DNA from: SABY01 sp964523795 | GTDB taxonomy: Bacteria; Bacteroidota; Bacteroidia; Bacteroidales; 4484-276 | Length of the DNA: 64,000 bases | Assembly: GCA_964523795.1 (NCBI GenBank) | Contig: CAZGAO010000001.1 | Coordinates: 62,001-126,000 of the forward strand | Reading direction: 5' to 3' | Shown: piece after piece, positions 35,895 to 44,465 of the stretch | Numbering within the stretch: the first letter of the stretch is position 1 | Layout: each line of letters starts with the position of its first letter | Notes under the pieces: model-generated | Told to the model about the DNA's origin: nothing | The model's database searches: none | The model's input: only the letters and a program-made list of their open reading frames with translations | Program-made: the position numbers and the translations under genes

Positions 35895-36674
35895 CTAAAG
35901 GCCTGACTGGATAAAATCCATGAAAATCCGCCGGAATTCGTCAGGTTTTTCGGCATGAAGCCAATGGCCTGCACCCTCGATGGTTTTGATATCTGCTTTG
36001 GGAAAGGTGCGGTAAATCTGATCGAAGTCATCGTAACTTACATAATCGGAATCGCCACCCCGGATAAAAAGAGTTGGCTTATTAAATAGCCGGTTAGATT
36101 GTACTCCTTCGAAAACCGCGTCCATGTTCAGGCTGATGGCTTCCAGGTTGAGCCGCCAGGCAAACTGTCCGCCCCGTTCGCGGCGGTAGAGGTTTTTCAT
36201 GGCAAATTGTCGGATTCGCTTATCGCGAATTATTGGCTTTAACTGTTTTTCGATATCCGCCCGTTTCTCGGCTTTGTCAAAATTTACAGCCATCATTGCA
36301 TCTATCATATCCAAATGCCTGTAGCGGCGCTGGTAGCTGCGCATGCTTATGTCGGCCACAACCAGAGCTTTTAGTATATCCGGGTTTTCGAGCGCAAAAC
36401 GCATGGCCACCTTTCCGCCCATCGAGTGCCCCAGAATAATGGGATTGTCAAGGTTGTGCTCTTCGATAAACTCGTAAACATCGGCACACAGGGCATAATA
36501 ATTAAAGGTACTGTCGTGGGGCGACTGGCCATGATTGCGCTGGTCGGGGATAAAAACCCGGAAGCGGTCTTCTATTTCGCGGGCAAAGGATACCCAGTTG
36601 TCGGACACGCCAAAGATGCCGTGCAAAATAATGAGCGGCTGCCCCTGGCCATATTCTCTAAAAAAAAGTTTCAT
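35895..36674 (-). CDS. Alpha/beta hydrolase (esterase, YbfF-like)
   Basis: A 259-residue cytoplasmic alpha/beta-hydrolase. It has LHGIFGVSDNW as oxyanion-hole region, nucleophile elbow GHSMGG with S84, the loop FIRGGDSDYV for the acid, and catalytic H237 in GAGHWLHAEKP. The strand FIPDQRNHGQSP is typical of the YbfF-type short-chain acyl esterases. Substrate is unknown. It begins 6 bases after the stop of the lipoprotein gene, so the two form an operon. No signal peptide. Confidence 0.87.
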   Translation of the reverse strand: MKLFFREYGQGQPLIILHGIFGVSDNWVSFAREIEDRFRVFIPDQRNHGQSPHDSTFNYYALCADVYEFIEEHNLDNPIILGHSMGGKVAMRFALENPDILKALVVADISMRSYQRRYRHLDMIDAMMAVNFDKAEKRADIEKQLKPIIRDKRIRQFAMKNLYRRERGGQFAWRLNLEAISLNMDAVFEGVQSNRLFNKPTLFIRGGDSDYVSYDDFDQIYRTFPKADIKTIEGAGHWLHAEKPDEFRRIFMDFIQSGL

Positions 36675-36680
36675 GCGTCT

Positions 36681-37475
36681 TTATTTTTCTTCTCCATCCC
36701 AAAACCAATAAATCATCAAATCCACCTTGTTATAATGTTCGGTTTTATAATATTGGATTTGCCCGTTGAGCGCACTGGCCGACCCTTGATAGTTGCGGAT
36801 AAACGATTTGTGATAGTTGAAATTAGGGTCGATGGCTTGCACAAAATCTCCGGAATCAGAAATAGAAAAATACCCATAGTTGCCATCAGGCAAATCTATC
36901 GCCTGGCCACCTAATGAATTCAGGTTGGCGATGAAACTATTGGCCAACCCTTCGTTGCTAGTGCTTTGATAGCCGAGGTATCCCCACACGATCCCAAAAG
37001 GAATGCGAAGCAATGTGTCGTGCAAAAGCGTAAAGCCCGCAGTGGGAGCAAAATCCAGGCTCATCAGTGCATCGCCTATATCGAGCGTGCCATTGTGCTT
37101 GGTTTGTCCTGCGGTAAGATTTACATTATACTGCCCGTTTTCGAGGATACCCATATTTACCAAACAAGTAGCGGGGCCTTTGGCAATATTCAGGTCATCG
37201 TGCCCGTCTTTTTCGATGTCGATAAGCCGGATATTGATATTGCTACCCTCCACGCTCACCTCATTTCTTATTGTATAGGTGATGGGGTAAGTTAGTAGAT
37301 CGGTTTTAAACTGAAATAAGAGGATTCGATTGCCGTAGTCGATCGATTCGATCAATTCGCCATTTACGGTTTCCAGCGGAATGGTATCGGTTTTTTCTTT
37401 TTCACAGGCCGAAAAAGTAAATCCTGCCAATGCAAGGATCATAAAAACGGCCAAATAGGTTAATTTAAAATTCAT
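36681..37475 (-). CDS. Lipoprotein of unknown function
   Basis: A 264-residue protein with lipoprotein signal MNFKLTYLAVFMILALAG ending FSAC (C24). The start is placed at ATG 37473-37475, because the longer frame adds a charged extension before the signal. The mature part is beta-rich, with TYTIRNEVSVEGSNINIRL, KDGHDDLNIAKGP and the motif FIANLNSLGGQAIDLPDGNYGYFSISDSG. The DGHDDL stretch recalls an acidic cation site, but the fold was not recognised. It is expected in the periplasm or outer membrane. It is the first gene of a pair with the esterase. Confidence 0.7.
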   Translation of the reverse strand: MNFKLTYLAVFMILALAGFTFSACEKEKTDTIPLETVNGELIESIDYGNRILLFQFKTDLLTYPITYTIRNEVSVEGSNINIRLIDIEKDGHDDLNIAKGPATCLVNMGILENGQYNVNLTAGQTKHNGTLDIGDALMSLDFAPTAGFTLLHDTLLRIPFGIVWGYLGYQSTSNEGLANSFIANLNSLGGQAIDLPDGNYGYFSISDSGDFVQAIDPNFNYHKSFIRNYQGSASALNGQIQYYKTEHYNKVDLMIYWFWDGEEK

Positions 37476-37580
37476 ACGTATCAAAATATTTTTGTTTGTA
37501 TTAAAATAAAATCTGTGCAAAGCATAATTGGGCTGTACTCTTGGATAAACAGCACTTTGTCTATTTTATTATTAATAAAA

Positions 37581-37613
37581 AAAGCCGGCATAGGTAAAAT
37601 GAATGCCGGCTTT
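37581..37613 (-). terminator. Rho-independent terminator after the oadB gene
   Basis: AAAGCCGGCAT (37581-37591) and ATGCCGGCTTT (37602-37612) form an 11-bp stem flanked by A/T runs on both strands. It closes the mce - mmdA - oadG - biotin carrier - oadB operon. Confidence 0.75.
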
Positions 37614-37635
37614 TGAAAATTCTAAAAATATTTAC

Positions 37636-38967
37636 TTAAAGGAGGAAACTCAACAAAATACCGGCAGCCACTGCGGAGCCGATTACCCCAGCCACGTTAG
37701 GAGCCATAGCGTGCATTAGCAGGTGGTTGTTGGGGTCGTTTTTCAGCCCTTCGGTATGCACCACGCGTGCGCTGTCGGGAACTGCCGAAACACCGGCAGC
37801 ACCAATTAGCGGATTCAGTTTATTGTCGCCACGCAGGAACAGGTTCATCGCCTTGGCAAACAATAAGCCGCCGGCCGTAGCCACCATAAACGAAAGCGCA
37901 CCGAGGATAAAGATAAGTATCGACTGGTCGGTAAGAAAAACATCGGCCTGGGTAGAAGCACCCACAGTAAGGCCAAGCAAAATAGTTACGATGTCGATAA
38001 GTGAATTGCGTGCGGTATCGGCCAGGCGCTTGGTAACTCCACTTTCTTTGAGGATATTACCAAAAAACAACATTCCCAGCAAGGGCAGCGAACTGGGCGA
38101 AATGAAGGCCGTAAAAAGCAGGCCGATAATCGGAAACAAAATCTTTTCGAGCTTGGTAACTGCTCTGGGAGATTTCATCCGGATTTTGCGTTCCTTTTTA
38201 GTAGTGAGCAAGCGCATAATCGGGGGCTGAATAACAGGAACCAAAGCCATGTATGAATAGGCGGCGATAGCAATGGGGCCGATCAGGTTTTGCACGGTAG
38301 TGCCATCGGGCAGGATATTGATACCGTTGGCCAGCTTGGACGAAAGAAAGATAGCCGTAGGGCCATCGGCACCGCCAATAATACCAATAGCACCAGCCTC
38401 GGCAGGGTGAAAGCCGAGCACAAGCGCACCAAGAAAGGTGGCAAAAATACCCACCTGGGCTGCTGCGCCAAGCAACATAAGTCGCGGGTTGGAAATCAAG
38501 GACGAAAAATCGGTCATGGCACCAATGCCTAAAAATATCAAAGGCGGATAAATACCCTGGGTAACGCCAAAGTAGAGATAGTTCATCACACTGCCACTTT
38601 CATAAATTCCGAGCTTTAGGCCGGAATCAAGCAGAAAGGGGACGTTGCCAATTAAAATACCTACTCCAATGGGTATTAATAGCAGGGGTTCGTAATCGAA
38701 ACGTATGGCCAGAAAGATAAAAAACAAACCCACCAGGAGCATGATAAAATGGCCGGGTGTGGCGTTGGCAAAGCCGGTATAACTCAAAAACTGATAGAGT
38801 CCTTTTTCTGCATCGGATTCATGGTCAGTATTGCTTCCGGTGGTGGTCTGGGCTTGGCTTATCTGGCTTTGTCCGTGGGCATCATCAGCCCCAAAACTTT
38901 TTGGAAAACTGTACGAAATCAAACCAAGCACCAAAATAATTCCCAAAACAGTTATTAATCTTCTCAT
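37636..38967 (-). CDS. oadB: Na+-translocating decarboxylase beta subunit
   Basis: A 443-residue integral membrane subunit that couples decarboxylation of carboxybiotin to Na+ export. At least nine hydrophobic helices are visible. Family blocks are LLLIPIGVGILIGNVPFL, FLGIGAMTDFSSLISNPR, GIIGGADGPTAIFLSSKL (the Na+ / carboxybiotin region with the conserved Asp), SSLPLLGMLFFGNILKESG, and IGAAGVSAVPDSARVVH with HAMAPNVAGVIGSAVAAGI at the end. The first ~90 residues (an extra signal-like helix followed by a polar stretch) are an N-terminal extension that is common in Bacteroidota. It is the last gene of the operon. By its partners it may act with methylmalonyl-CoA or oxaloacetate. Confidence 0.92.
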   Translation of the reverse strand: MRRLITVLGIILVLGLISYSFPKSFGADDAHGQSQISQAQTTTGSNTDHESDAEKGLYQFLSYTGFANATPGHFIMLLVGLFFIFLAIRFDYEPLLLIPIGVGILIGNVPFLLDSGLKLGIYESGSVMNYLYFGVTQGIYPPLIFLGIGAMTDFSSLISNPRLMLLGAAAQVGIFATFLGALVLGFHPAEAGAIGIIGGADGPTAIFLSSKLANGINILPDGTTVQNLIGPIAIAAYSYMALVPVIQPPIMRLLTTKKERKIRMKSPRAVTKLEKILFPIIGLLFTAFISPSSLPLLGMLFFGNILKESGVTKRLADTARNSLIDIVTILLGLTVGASTQADVFLTDQSILIFILGALSFMVATAGGLLFAKAMNLFLRGDNKLNPLIGAAGVSAVPDSARVVHTEGLKNDPNNHLLMHAMAPNVAGVIGSAVAAGILLSFLL

Positions 38968-39018
38968 CGAATTTTGCTTTTTTTAATGCGAGAACCTGTA
39001 AGTGTTTTCATCGCAGGT

Positions 39019-39447
39019 TTATTCAATTTCCATAAGTTTAGCATCCTGAAGCACGGTGTCGCCGGGCTGTACGGTAAGGTCTTTTACAATGCCGTCTTTT
39101 TCGGCCACAATGGTATTTTCCATTTTCATGGCTTCGTACATCACCAGCTTAGCACCCAGTTTTACTGCATCACCATTTTTCACAAATACCTGCATAATGT
39201 TGCCTGGCAAGGGACATTTTACTGCATGGCCGGCAGTTTTGGTAATGGCTTTTTTGATTTTGCTGTCCTGACGTGTGGGTTGAATTTCCTGACGGACAAG
39301 GCGGGGTGTTTTTGAGGTTTTCACCTCGTGTTGCAACTCTACCTCGTAGGTAGTTCCGTTAACATCAAACTTTGCAGTATTTTCCTCAAAAGCCAAAAGC
39401 TCGACATCGTAGTCGTGGCCTTTTATTTTAAACTTAAATTTTTTCAT
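39019..39447 (-). CDS. Biotin carboxyl carrier protein of the Na+ decarboxylase
   Basis: A 142-residue carrier subunit (MmdC/gamma type). The biotinyl lysine is K108 in YEAMKMENTI. The N-terminal 45 residues form a beta-rich module (MKKFKFKIKGHDYDVELL), and a basic linker leads to the biotinyl domain with CPLPGNIMQVFVKNGDAV and VQPGDTVLQDAKLMEIE. It carries the carboxyl group from the carboxyltransferase to the membrane subunit. Its start overlaps the stop of the oadG-like gene by four bases (ATGA). Confidence 0.93.
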   Translation of the reverse strand: MKKFKFKIKGHDYDVELLAFEENTAKFDVNGTTYEVELQHEVKTSKTPRLVRQEIQPTRQDSKIKKAITKTAGHAVKCPLPGNIMQVFVKNGDAVKLGAKLVMYEAMKMENTIVAEKDGIVKDLTVQPGDTVLQDAKLMEIE

Positions 39448-39824
39448 CGTAGATTAGTCCTGAGAAATGGATTGGTTGAATAAATTTTTGAACTCCAGGG
39501 GGTGTATTGTTTCGAGATGCGTCGAATGGTTATCACATCACTTTCTTCATCATGAACTTCGTTCATGTGAAGGTATAGTGCCATGCTTATTGCTGCACCT
39601 ACATCGCCCTCGATGGTTGCTACATCGCAATCATCACATTTTCCTTCTTTGCGAAGCTGTCGTTTTGCATTCAGATTGATGAGTTTGGGCAAGAGATTAT
39701 ACACAAAAAACAAGAGCACCAGGGCACCAAAAACAATGCTATAACCAACCAAAGCAACGATAAGGCTAAAGCTGGATACATTTGAAAAATCGAAACCTAT
39801 TTCATTCAATAACATAAGATACAT
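39444..39824 (-). CDS. OadG-like small membrane subunit of the Na+ decarboxylase
   Basis: A 126-residue protein with one TM helix (about 19-43: SLIVALVGYSIVFGALVLLFFVYNLLPKL). The cytoplasmic tail has a CDDCD motif at about 63-67 that could bind a metal, and a helix with IEGDVGAAISMALYLHMNEVHDEESDVITI. That tail is the usual form of the Bacteroidota OadG/delta subunits. The subunit is thought to help assembly of the complex. It starts 3 bases after the mmdA stop and overlaps the biotin carrier gene. Confidence 0.85.
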   Translation of the reverse strand: MYLMLLNEIGFDFSNVSSFSLIVALVGYSIVFGALVLLFFVYNLLPKLINLNAKRQLRKEGKCDDCDVATIEGDVGAAISMALYLHMNEVHDEESDVITIRRISKQYTPWSSKIYSTNPFLRTNLR

Positions 39825-39827
39825 TTT

Positions 39828-41387
39828 TTACATTGGAATATTGCCATGCTTCTTGGGTGGCAGCGAATCTTTTTTGGTTGCCAGCGTTTGCAGTGCTCTG
39901 ATAATTCTGAAGCGCGTGTTGCGTGGTTCAATCACATCATCGATATAGCCAAAGCTTGCTGCCTGGTATGGATTAGCAAAGGTTTTGCGGTATTCCTCTT
40001 CTTTTTCGGCGGCATACTTTGCCGCTTCATCTGTATCAGTAATCTCTCTTATTTTTCTTCCTTCCAAAACTTCCACTGCACCTTTGGCACCCATCACTGC
40101 AATTTCGGCCGAAGGCCAGGCGTAGTTGATGTCAGCCCTAAGCTGTTTCGACCCCATTACATCATGCGCTCCACCGTATGATTTCCGCAGGGTAATGGTA
40201 ATTTTGGGTACGGTAGCCTCGCCATAAGCAAAAAGCAACTTTGCGCCATGAATAATAATGCCGCCGTACTCCTGACCGCTGCCAGGCAAAAATCCGGGAA
40301 CGTCAACCAGGGTGATGATGGGAACGTTGAAGGCATCGCACAAGCGAACAAAACGAGCTGCTTTGCGCGAGGCATCAATATCGAGCACGCCGGCCAGGAA
40401 ATTCGGCTGATTGGCCACAATGCCCACAGGCTGTCCGTTAAACTTGGCATAGCCAACCACAATATTTTTTGCAAAGTGTCGGTGAAATTCCAAAAACTCT
40501 GAATCATCTACAATCGAATAAATCACATCTTTAACATCGTAGGGCGTGTTGGGATTATCAGGAATAATGGCGTTGAGCATCTCATCTTTTCTGTCGATCG
40601 GATCGTTGCACTCGGTAACAGGCGGATCTTCGAGATTGTTTTGGGGCAAATATTCCAGCAATTTGCGAATAATCATGATACCTTCGTTTTCGTCATCGGC
40701 GCGAAAGTGTGCCACGCCCGACTTTGTAGCATGTACTGTGGCACCGCCGAGGTCTTCCTCCGAAATGGTTTCGCCGGTTACAGTTTTGGCAACCTTTGGC
40801 CCGGTAACAAACATGTTGCTTGTTTTGTCGCTCATAATGATGCAATCGGTAAGGGCAGGCGAATACACTGCACCGCCGGCACAGGGGCCAAACACGGCTG
40901 ATATCTGGGGGATAACGCCTGAGGCCATAATGTTGCGCTGAAAAATCTCAGCATAACCCGCCAAGCTCTTTACGCCTTCCTGGATGCGCGCGCCACCTGA
41001 GTCGTTGATGCCAATTACCGGAGCCCCAACCTTCATAGCCTGATCCATGACCTTACAAATTTTTTGTGCAAAGGTCTCGGACAACGAGCCGCCGAAAACA
41101 GTGAAGTCCTGCGAAAAAACATATACCACTCTTCCATCGATGGTACCGTGGCCGGTAATTACGCCATCCGAAAGATATACCTGCTTTTCCATGCCAAAGT
41201 CGTGGCTGCGATGAGTTACAAACATGTCGTACTCCTCGAAGCTGCCTTCATCCAAAAGCATTTCGATGCGTTCGCGGGCGGTATATTTGCCCTTGCTGTG
41301 CTGTGCCTCGATACGTTTGGCTCCACCACCTTCGCGAGCCTTTACGCGAAGGTCGATAAGTTGCTGCAATTTGTCCTGATTATTCAA
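39828..41387 (-). CDS. mmdA: Acyl-CoA carboxyltransferase, methylmalonyl-CoA decarboxylase alpha subunit
   Basis: A 519-residue soluble carboxyltransferase of the crotonase fold. It has GGARIQEGVKSLAGYAEIF in the N-half, GPCAGGAVYSPALTDCIIM as oxyanion/CoA region, GFLPGSGQEYGGIIIHGAK and GSKQLRADINYAWPSAEIA in the C-half. It moves the carboxyl group of methylmalonyl-CoA to biotin (or does the reverse in a carboxylase). With oadB, oadG and biotin carrier genes downstream, the decarboxylase function is favoured. The upstream mce strengthens the link to the methylmalonyl-CoA branch. A propionyl-CoA carboxylase role would need a biotin carboxylase, not seen here. Confidence 0.92.
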   Translation of the reverse strand: MNNQDKLQQLIDLRVKAREGGGAKRIEAQHSKGKYTARERIEMLLDEGSFEEYDMFVTHRSHDFGMEKQVYLSDGVITGHGTIDGRVVYVFSQDFTVFGGSLSETFAQKICKVMDQAMKVGAPVIGINDSGGARIQEGVKSLAGYAEIFQRNIMASGVIPQISAVFGPCAGGAVYSPALTDCIIMSDKTSNMFVTGPKVAKTVTGETISEEDLGGATVHATKSGVAHFRADDENEGIMIIRKLLEYLPQNNLEDPPVTECNDPIDRKDEMLNAIIPDNPNTPYDVKDVIYSIVDDSEFLEFHRHFAKNIVVGYAKFNGQPVGIVANQPNFLAGVLDIDASRKAARFVRLCDAFNVPIITLVDVPGFLPGSGQEYGGIIIHGAKLLFAYGEATVPKITITLRKSYGGAHDVMGSKQLRADINYAWPSAEIAVMGAKGAVEVLEGRKIREITDTDEAAKYAAEKEEEYRKTFANPYQAASFGYIDDVIEPRNTRFRIIRALQTLATKKDSLPPKKHGNIPM

Positions 41388-41447
41388 ATTTCCTGATTTT
41401 AGATTCCTGATTCTAATTATAGTGACTCAATAAATTATGGCTGATTT

Positions 41448-41849
41448 TTATTTACCGCAAAATTCGGTAAGCACCCCATGGGTAGATTTGGGGTGTAGAA
41501 ATCCGATGCTTAAGCCTTCGGCACCCTTGCGGGGTTCTTTGTCGATAAGGCGTACCCCTTTTTCTTCGGCTTCTTTCAGTGCTTCGGCAACATCGTCCAT
41601 GGCAAAGGCCAGGTGATGCACTCCCGCGCCCTTTTTCTCCAGGAACTTCCCGATGGGGCCTTCCGGGTCGGTAGATTCCAGCAATTCGATTTTGGTTTGT
41701 CCCACTTTGAAAAATGCGGTTTTAACTTTCTGGTCTTTTACTTCCTCAACGGCATAGCACTTTAGGCCTAAAATATTTTCGTAATATGGGATACTTTCCT
41801 CCAGGCTGTTTACGGCGATTCCTATGTGTTCGATGTGCGTAGGCTTCAT
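41448..41849 (-). CDS. mce: Methylmalonyl-CoA epimerase
   Basis: A 133-residue VOC-fold metalloenzyme that interconverts the R and S forms of methylmalonyl-CoA. It has the start MKPTHIEHIGIAVNSLEESI with H8 as metal ligand, the second ligand region GAGVHHLAFAMDDV, and FLHPKSTHGVLTEFCGK with the conserved Glu near 129. Length is the family norm. First gene of the operon, 60 bases before mmdA. It places the operon in propionate or succinate metabolism. Confidence 0.94.
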   Translation of the reverse strand: MKPTHIEHIGIAVNSLEESIPYYENILGLKCYAVEEVKDQKVKTAFFKVGQTKIELLESTDPEGPIGKFLEKKGAGVHHLAFAMDDVAEALKEAEEKGVRLIDKEPRKGAEGLSIGFLHPKSTHGVLTEFCGK

Positions 41850-41897
41850 TTTGAATTTTGATTTACTGTAATTATATTAACAATGTGAATTATTTCA

Positions 41898-41905
41898 CAA
41901 AAGTA
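41898..41905 (-). promoter_or_regulatory. Bacteroidota -7 promoter element for the mce - oadB operon
   Basis: TACTTTTG on the minus strand, 49 bases before the mce ATG. It is an exact TAnnTTTG match, without a clear -33 element. Confidence 0.5.
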
Positions 41906-42125
41906 CAGCAATTCCAAATCCTGCTTCATTCGTGTTAAGTAAAATTTGGATTTGAAAGGTATTGTAATTGCGCGATAAACAGCGTAAAATAAAGGTGTCA
42001 TTTGGGTTGATATTTTGTTTATTAATGTTGATATTTAGATGCAGAAAAATAATATCACAAAATCCTGTTTTTGATTTCAATTAAATACCTACCTTGCGCT
42101 TCAAAAAAATCTTAGACAAATAACG

Positions 42126-43664
42126 ATGTTAATCAAAGTATACGGTAGTGCAATTCAGGGTGTTCATGCCATCACCATCACGGTTGAAGTAAACATCGGA
42201 ACGGGGGTTAATTTTTTGATGGTTGGCCTCCCCGACAGCGCAGTAAAAGAAAGTCAGCAGCGTATCGAATCGGCTCTGACCTATAATGGGTTCAGGCTGC
42301 CGGGTCGCAAAATTGTCATCAACATGGCACCTGCCGATATTCGTAAGGAAGGTTCCGCCTACGATCTTTCGATTGCCTTGGGGGTGTTGGCCGCTTCGGA
42401 GCAAATAAAAAGCGAAGACATCGACCGTTATATCATCATGGGCGAGCTGTCGCTTGACGGTGGATTGCAACCGATAAAAGGAGCCTTGCCCATTGCCATC
42501 GAGGCACGCAACAAGGGTTTCAAAGGTTTTATCCTTCCTGCTCAAAATGCCCGCGAAGCAGCCATTGTAAACGACCTCAAAGTTTATGGTGTAGAAAATA
42601 TTATGCAGGTGGTCGATTTTTTTAATGGCGTAAAACCCCTCGAACCTACTGTTATCGACACACGCAAAGAATTTCAGTCGCGGCTCAACGATTATGAATT
42701 CGACTTTGCCGATGTTAAAGGCCAGGAAAATATTAAGCGTGCCCTGGAAATAGCTGCGGCCGGCGGGCACAATGTTATTTTGATTGGCCCACCAGGCTCG
42801 GGCAAAACCATGCTGGCCAAGCGATTGCCTTCCATATTGCCGCCTTTAAATTTGCACGAAGCGCTCGAAACTACCAAAATCCATTCGGTGGCCGGGCGTA
42901 TGCAAAGGGAGACCTCGTTGATTTCGGTTCGTCCCTTCCGCTCGCCGCATCACACCATCAGCGATGTAGCCCTGGTTGGCGGCGGCCAAAACCCACAGCC
43001 CGGCGAAATATCGCTGGCGCACAACGGCGTGCTTTTTTTGGATGAGTTGCCCGAGTTTAAACGGGGGGTACTCGAAGTGCTGCGCCAGCCCATCGAGGAT
43101 CGTGTGATTACTATTTCGCGTGCCCGCTTTACGGTAGAGTATCCGGCCAGTTTTATGCTTATCGCCGCCATGAATCCCTGCCCCTGCGGCTATTACAATC
43201 ATCCGGACATGGATTGTGTGTGTGGCCCTGGCATCGTGCAGAAGTATCTGAACAAAATCTCGGGCCCGCTGCTCGACCGTATCGATATTCACATCGAAGT
43301 AGTTCCGGTTCCCTTTAGGCAACTTACCGAAGCCCGCCTGTCGGAAAACAGCACGGCGGTTAGAGAACGAGTGATACGGGCGCGAAATATTCAGGAAGCC
43401 CGCTATGCCGAAAATAAAGAGATACACTGCAATGCCCAAATGACGAGCAAGCTGCTGCGCCAAATATGCAAGGTGGACGAAACCGGCCATGAGCTGCTCA
43501 AAACCGCCATGGAAAAATTGAGCCTCTCGGCGCGTGCTTATGATCGTATTCTTAAAGTGTCGCGCACCATCGCCGACTTGGACGATAGTACCGATATAAA
43601 ATCAGAGCATCTCGCCGAAGCCATCCAATACCGCAGCCTCGACCGCGCAAACTGGGGGACGTAG
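42126..43664 (+). CDS. YifB/ComM family Mg-chelatase-like AAA+ ATPase
   Basis: A 512-residue protein. The N-terminal domain (about 1-190) has the Lon-protease-like fold region VNIGTGVNFLMVGLPDSAVKE. The AAA+ domain follows with Walker A GPPGSGKTM at 221-229 and Walker B LFLDELPEF. The insert NPCPCGYYNHPD..CVCGPG carries four cysteines that may bind zinc. The C-terminal lid has SARAYDRILKVSRTIADL. In Haemophilus and relatives ComM aids branch migration in natural transformation. In Bacteroidota the function is not established. It is the last clearly core-type gene before the AT-rich island. Confidence 0.92.
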   Translation: MLIKVYGSAIQGVHAITITVEVNIGTGVNFLMVGLPDSAVKESQQRIESALTYNGFRLPGRKIVINMAPADIRKEGSAYDLSIALGVLAASEQIKSEDIDRYIIMGELSLDGGLQPIKGALPIAIEARNKGFKGFILPAQNAREAAIVNDLKVYGVENIMQVVDFFNGVKPLEPTVIDTRKEFQSRLNDYEFDFADVKGQENIKRALEIAAAGGHNVILIGPPGSGKTMLAKRLPSILPPLNLHEALETTKIHSVAGRMQRETSLISVRPFRSPHHTISDVALVGGGQNPQPGEISLAHNGVLFLDELPEFKRGVLEVLRQPIEDRVITISRARFTVEYPASFMLIAAMNPCPCGYYNHPDMDCVCGPGIVQKYLNKISGPLLDRIDIHIEVVPVPFRQLTEARLSENSTAVRERVIRARNIQEARYAENKEIHCNAQMTSKLLRQICKVDETGHELLKTAMEKLSLSARAYDRILKVSRTIADLDDSTDIKSEHLAEAIQYRSLDRANWGT

Positions 43665-43768
43665 CAGGCTAATACCCGTAATAAGGATATTCATCGACAC
43701 TTATTTCAAATCTCGGTGTTTTCAGACTCAAAGACTCTTTTTAGTTAATTTTTCCAAAAAGTAAACGA

Positions 43769-43864
43769 ATGGCAAAAAACAGAAATCTATTCAACGGCCT
43801 GCAACAGTTTTCTTTGCTGGTACTTTACCTCCTGGTTCTTACATTGATATTTGCCAGGCTGTGA
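43769..43864 (+). CDS. Possible 31-residue single-helix membrane peptide
   Basis: An ATG-started frame of 31 codons ends in TGA. It has a basic start (MAKNRNLF) and one strong hydrophobic helix (LLVLYLLVLTLIFARL). It may be a real small membrane protein or the start of a decayed gene; the downstream bases do not continue it. It lies at the left boundary of the AT-rich island, after yifB. No promoter match is seen nearby. Confidence 0.3.
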   Translation: MAKNRNLFNGLQQFSLLVLYLLVLTLIFARL

Positions 43865-44465
43865 CATTTGCTTAACACAATTTATGTTATTACTTTTCTG
43901 AAGCTGGTTCGCTGTTTGGAGTATGGCTTTGGCTGCTTATTAAACTTCCCGTTGGTATGTCTCATGCCTTTGATGAGGTAAAGAACAAAATTGCTTCGCG
44001 ATAGATTTCTTCGGCCAAAGAATTTGCCCTGGAAATCGAAAAATTTATGGCCACTTATTTTAACTTTTTCAGGGTTGATATTGTGGCAGTGCAAATTCGC
44101 ATTACCGATAATCCCCCGCTGGTTTACCTGGAGCATTTTACCGGATTTTCCAGATCATGACGAGACTTATACCGCAAAAAGCCAGGCTGGCGAAACGCTT
44201 TGTTACGATGAGTAAGGTAGCACTAAACAAACAATCCTATCACAACTATCTTATACCTATTTGGTTTGGTGAATAGTGGGAAGTTGGGTGAGCTTTTAAC
44301 GGCGTACACTACAGTAATAAATAATCGGTGCGCTGTGGCTATCTCGGTCTGACCGTGTTACGGTTTCAACCAAAATAGCCATTCATCACTGAGTTTTTCA
44401 AATTAACTTAATGTCAGTGAAATTCTTTGACTTTAATCGGTTTGTCAATCTACCTTTATACTTTG
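43865..44465. pseudogene. Non-coding or decayed stretch between yifB and the P-ATPase gene
   Basis: Two adjacent plus-strand frames without starts look like protein remnants: FGVWLWLLIKLPVGMSHAFD.. ending in a stop at about 44002, and directly after it, in the same frame, SSAKEFALEIEKFMATYFNF.. ending at about 44159. Together they could be a gene broken by stop codons. No family was recognised. The remaining 300 bases to the P-ATPase gene hold nothing recognisable. Low confidence; it may simply be spacer. Confidence 0.25.

Noticed and set aside
43882..44136. Minus-strand 84-codon frame in the yifB / P-ATPase spacer
   Set aside because: No start context, domain or homology-like feature; composition is that of random sequence.
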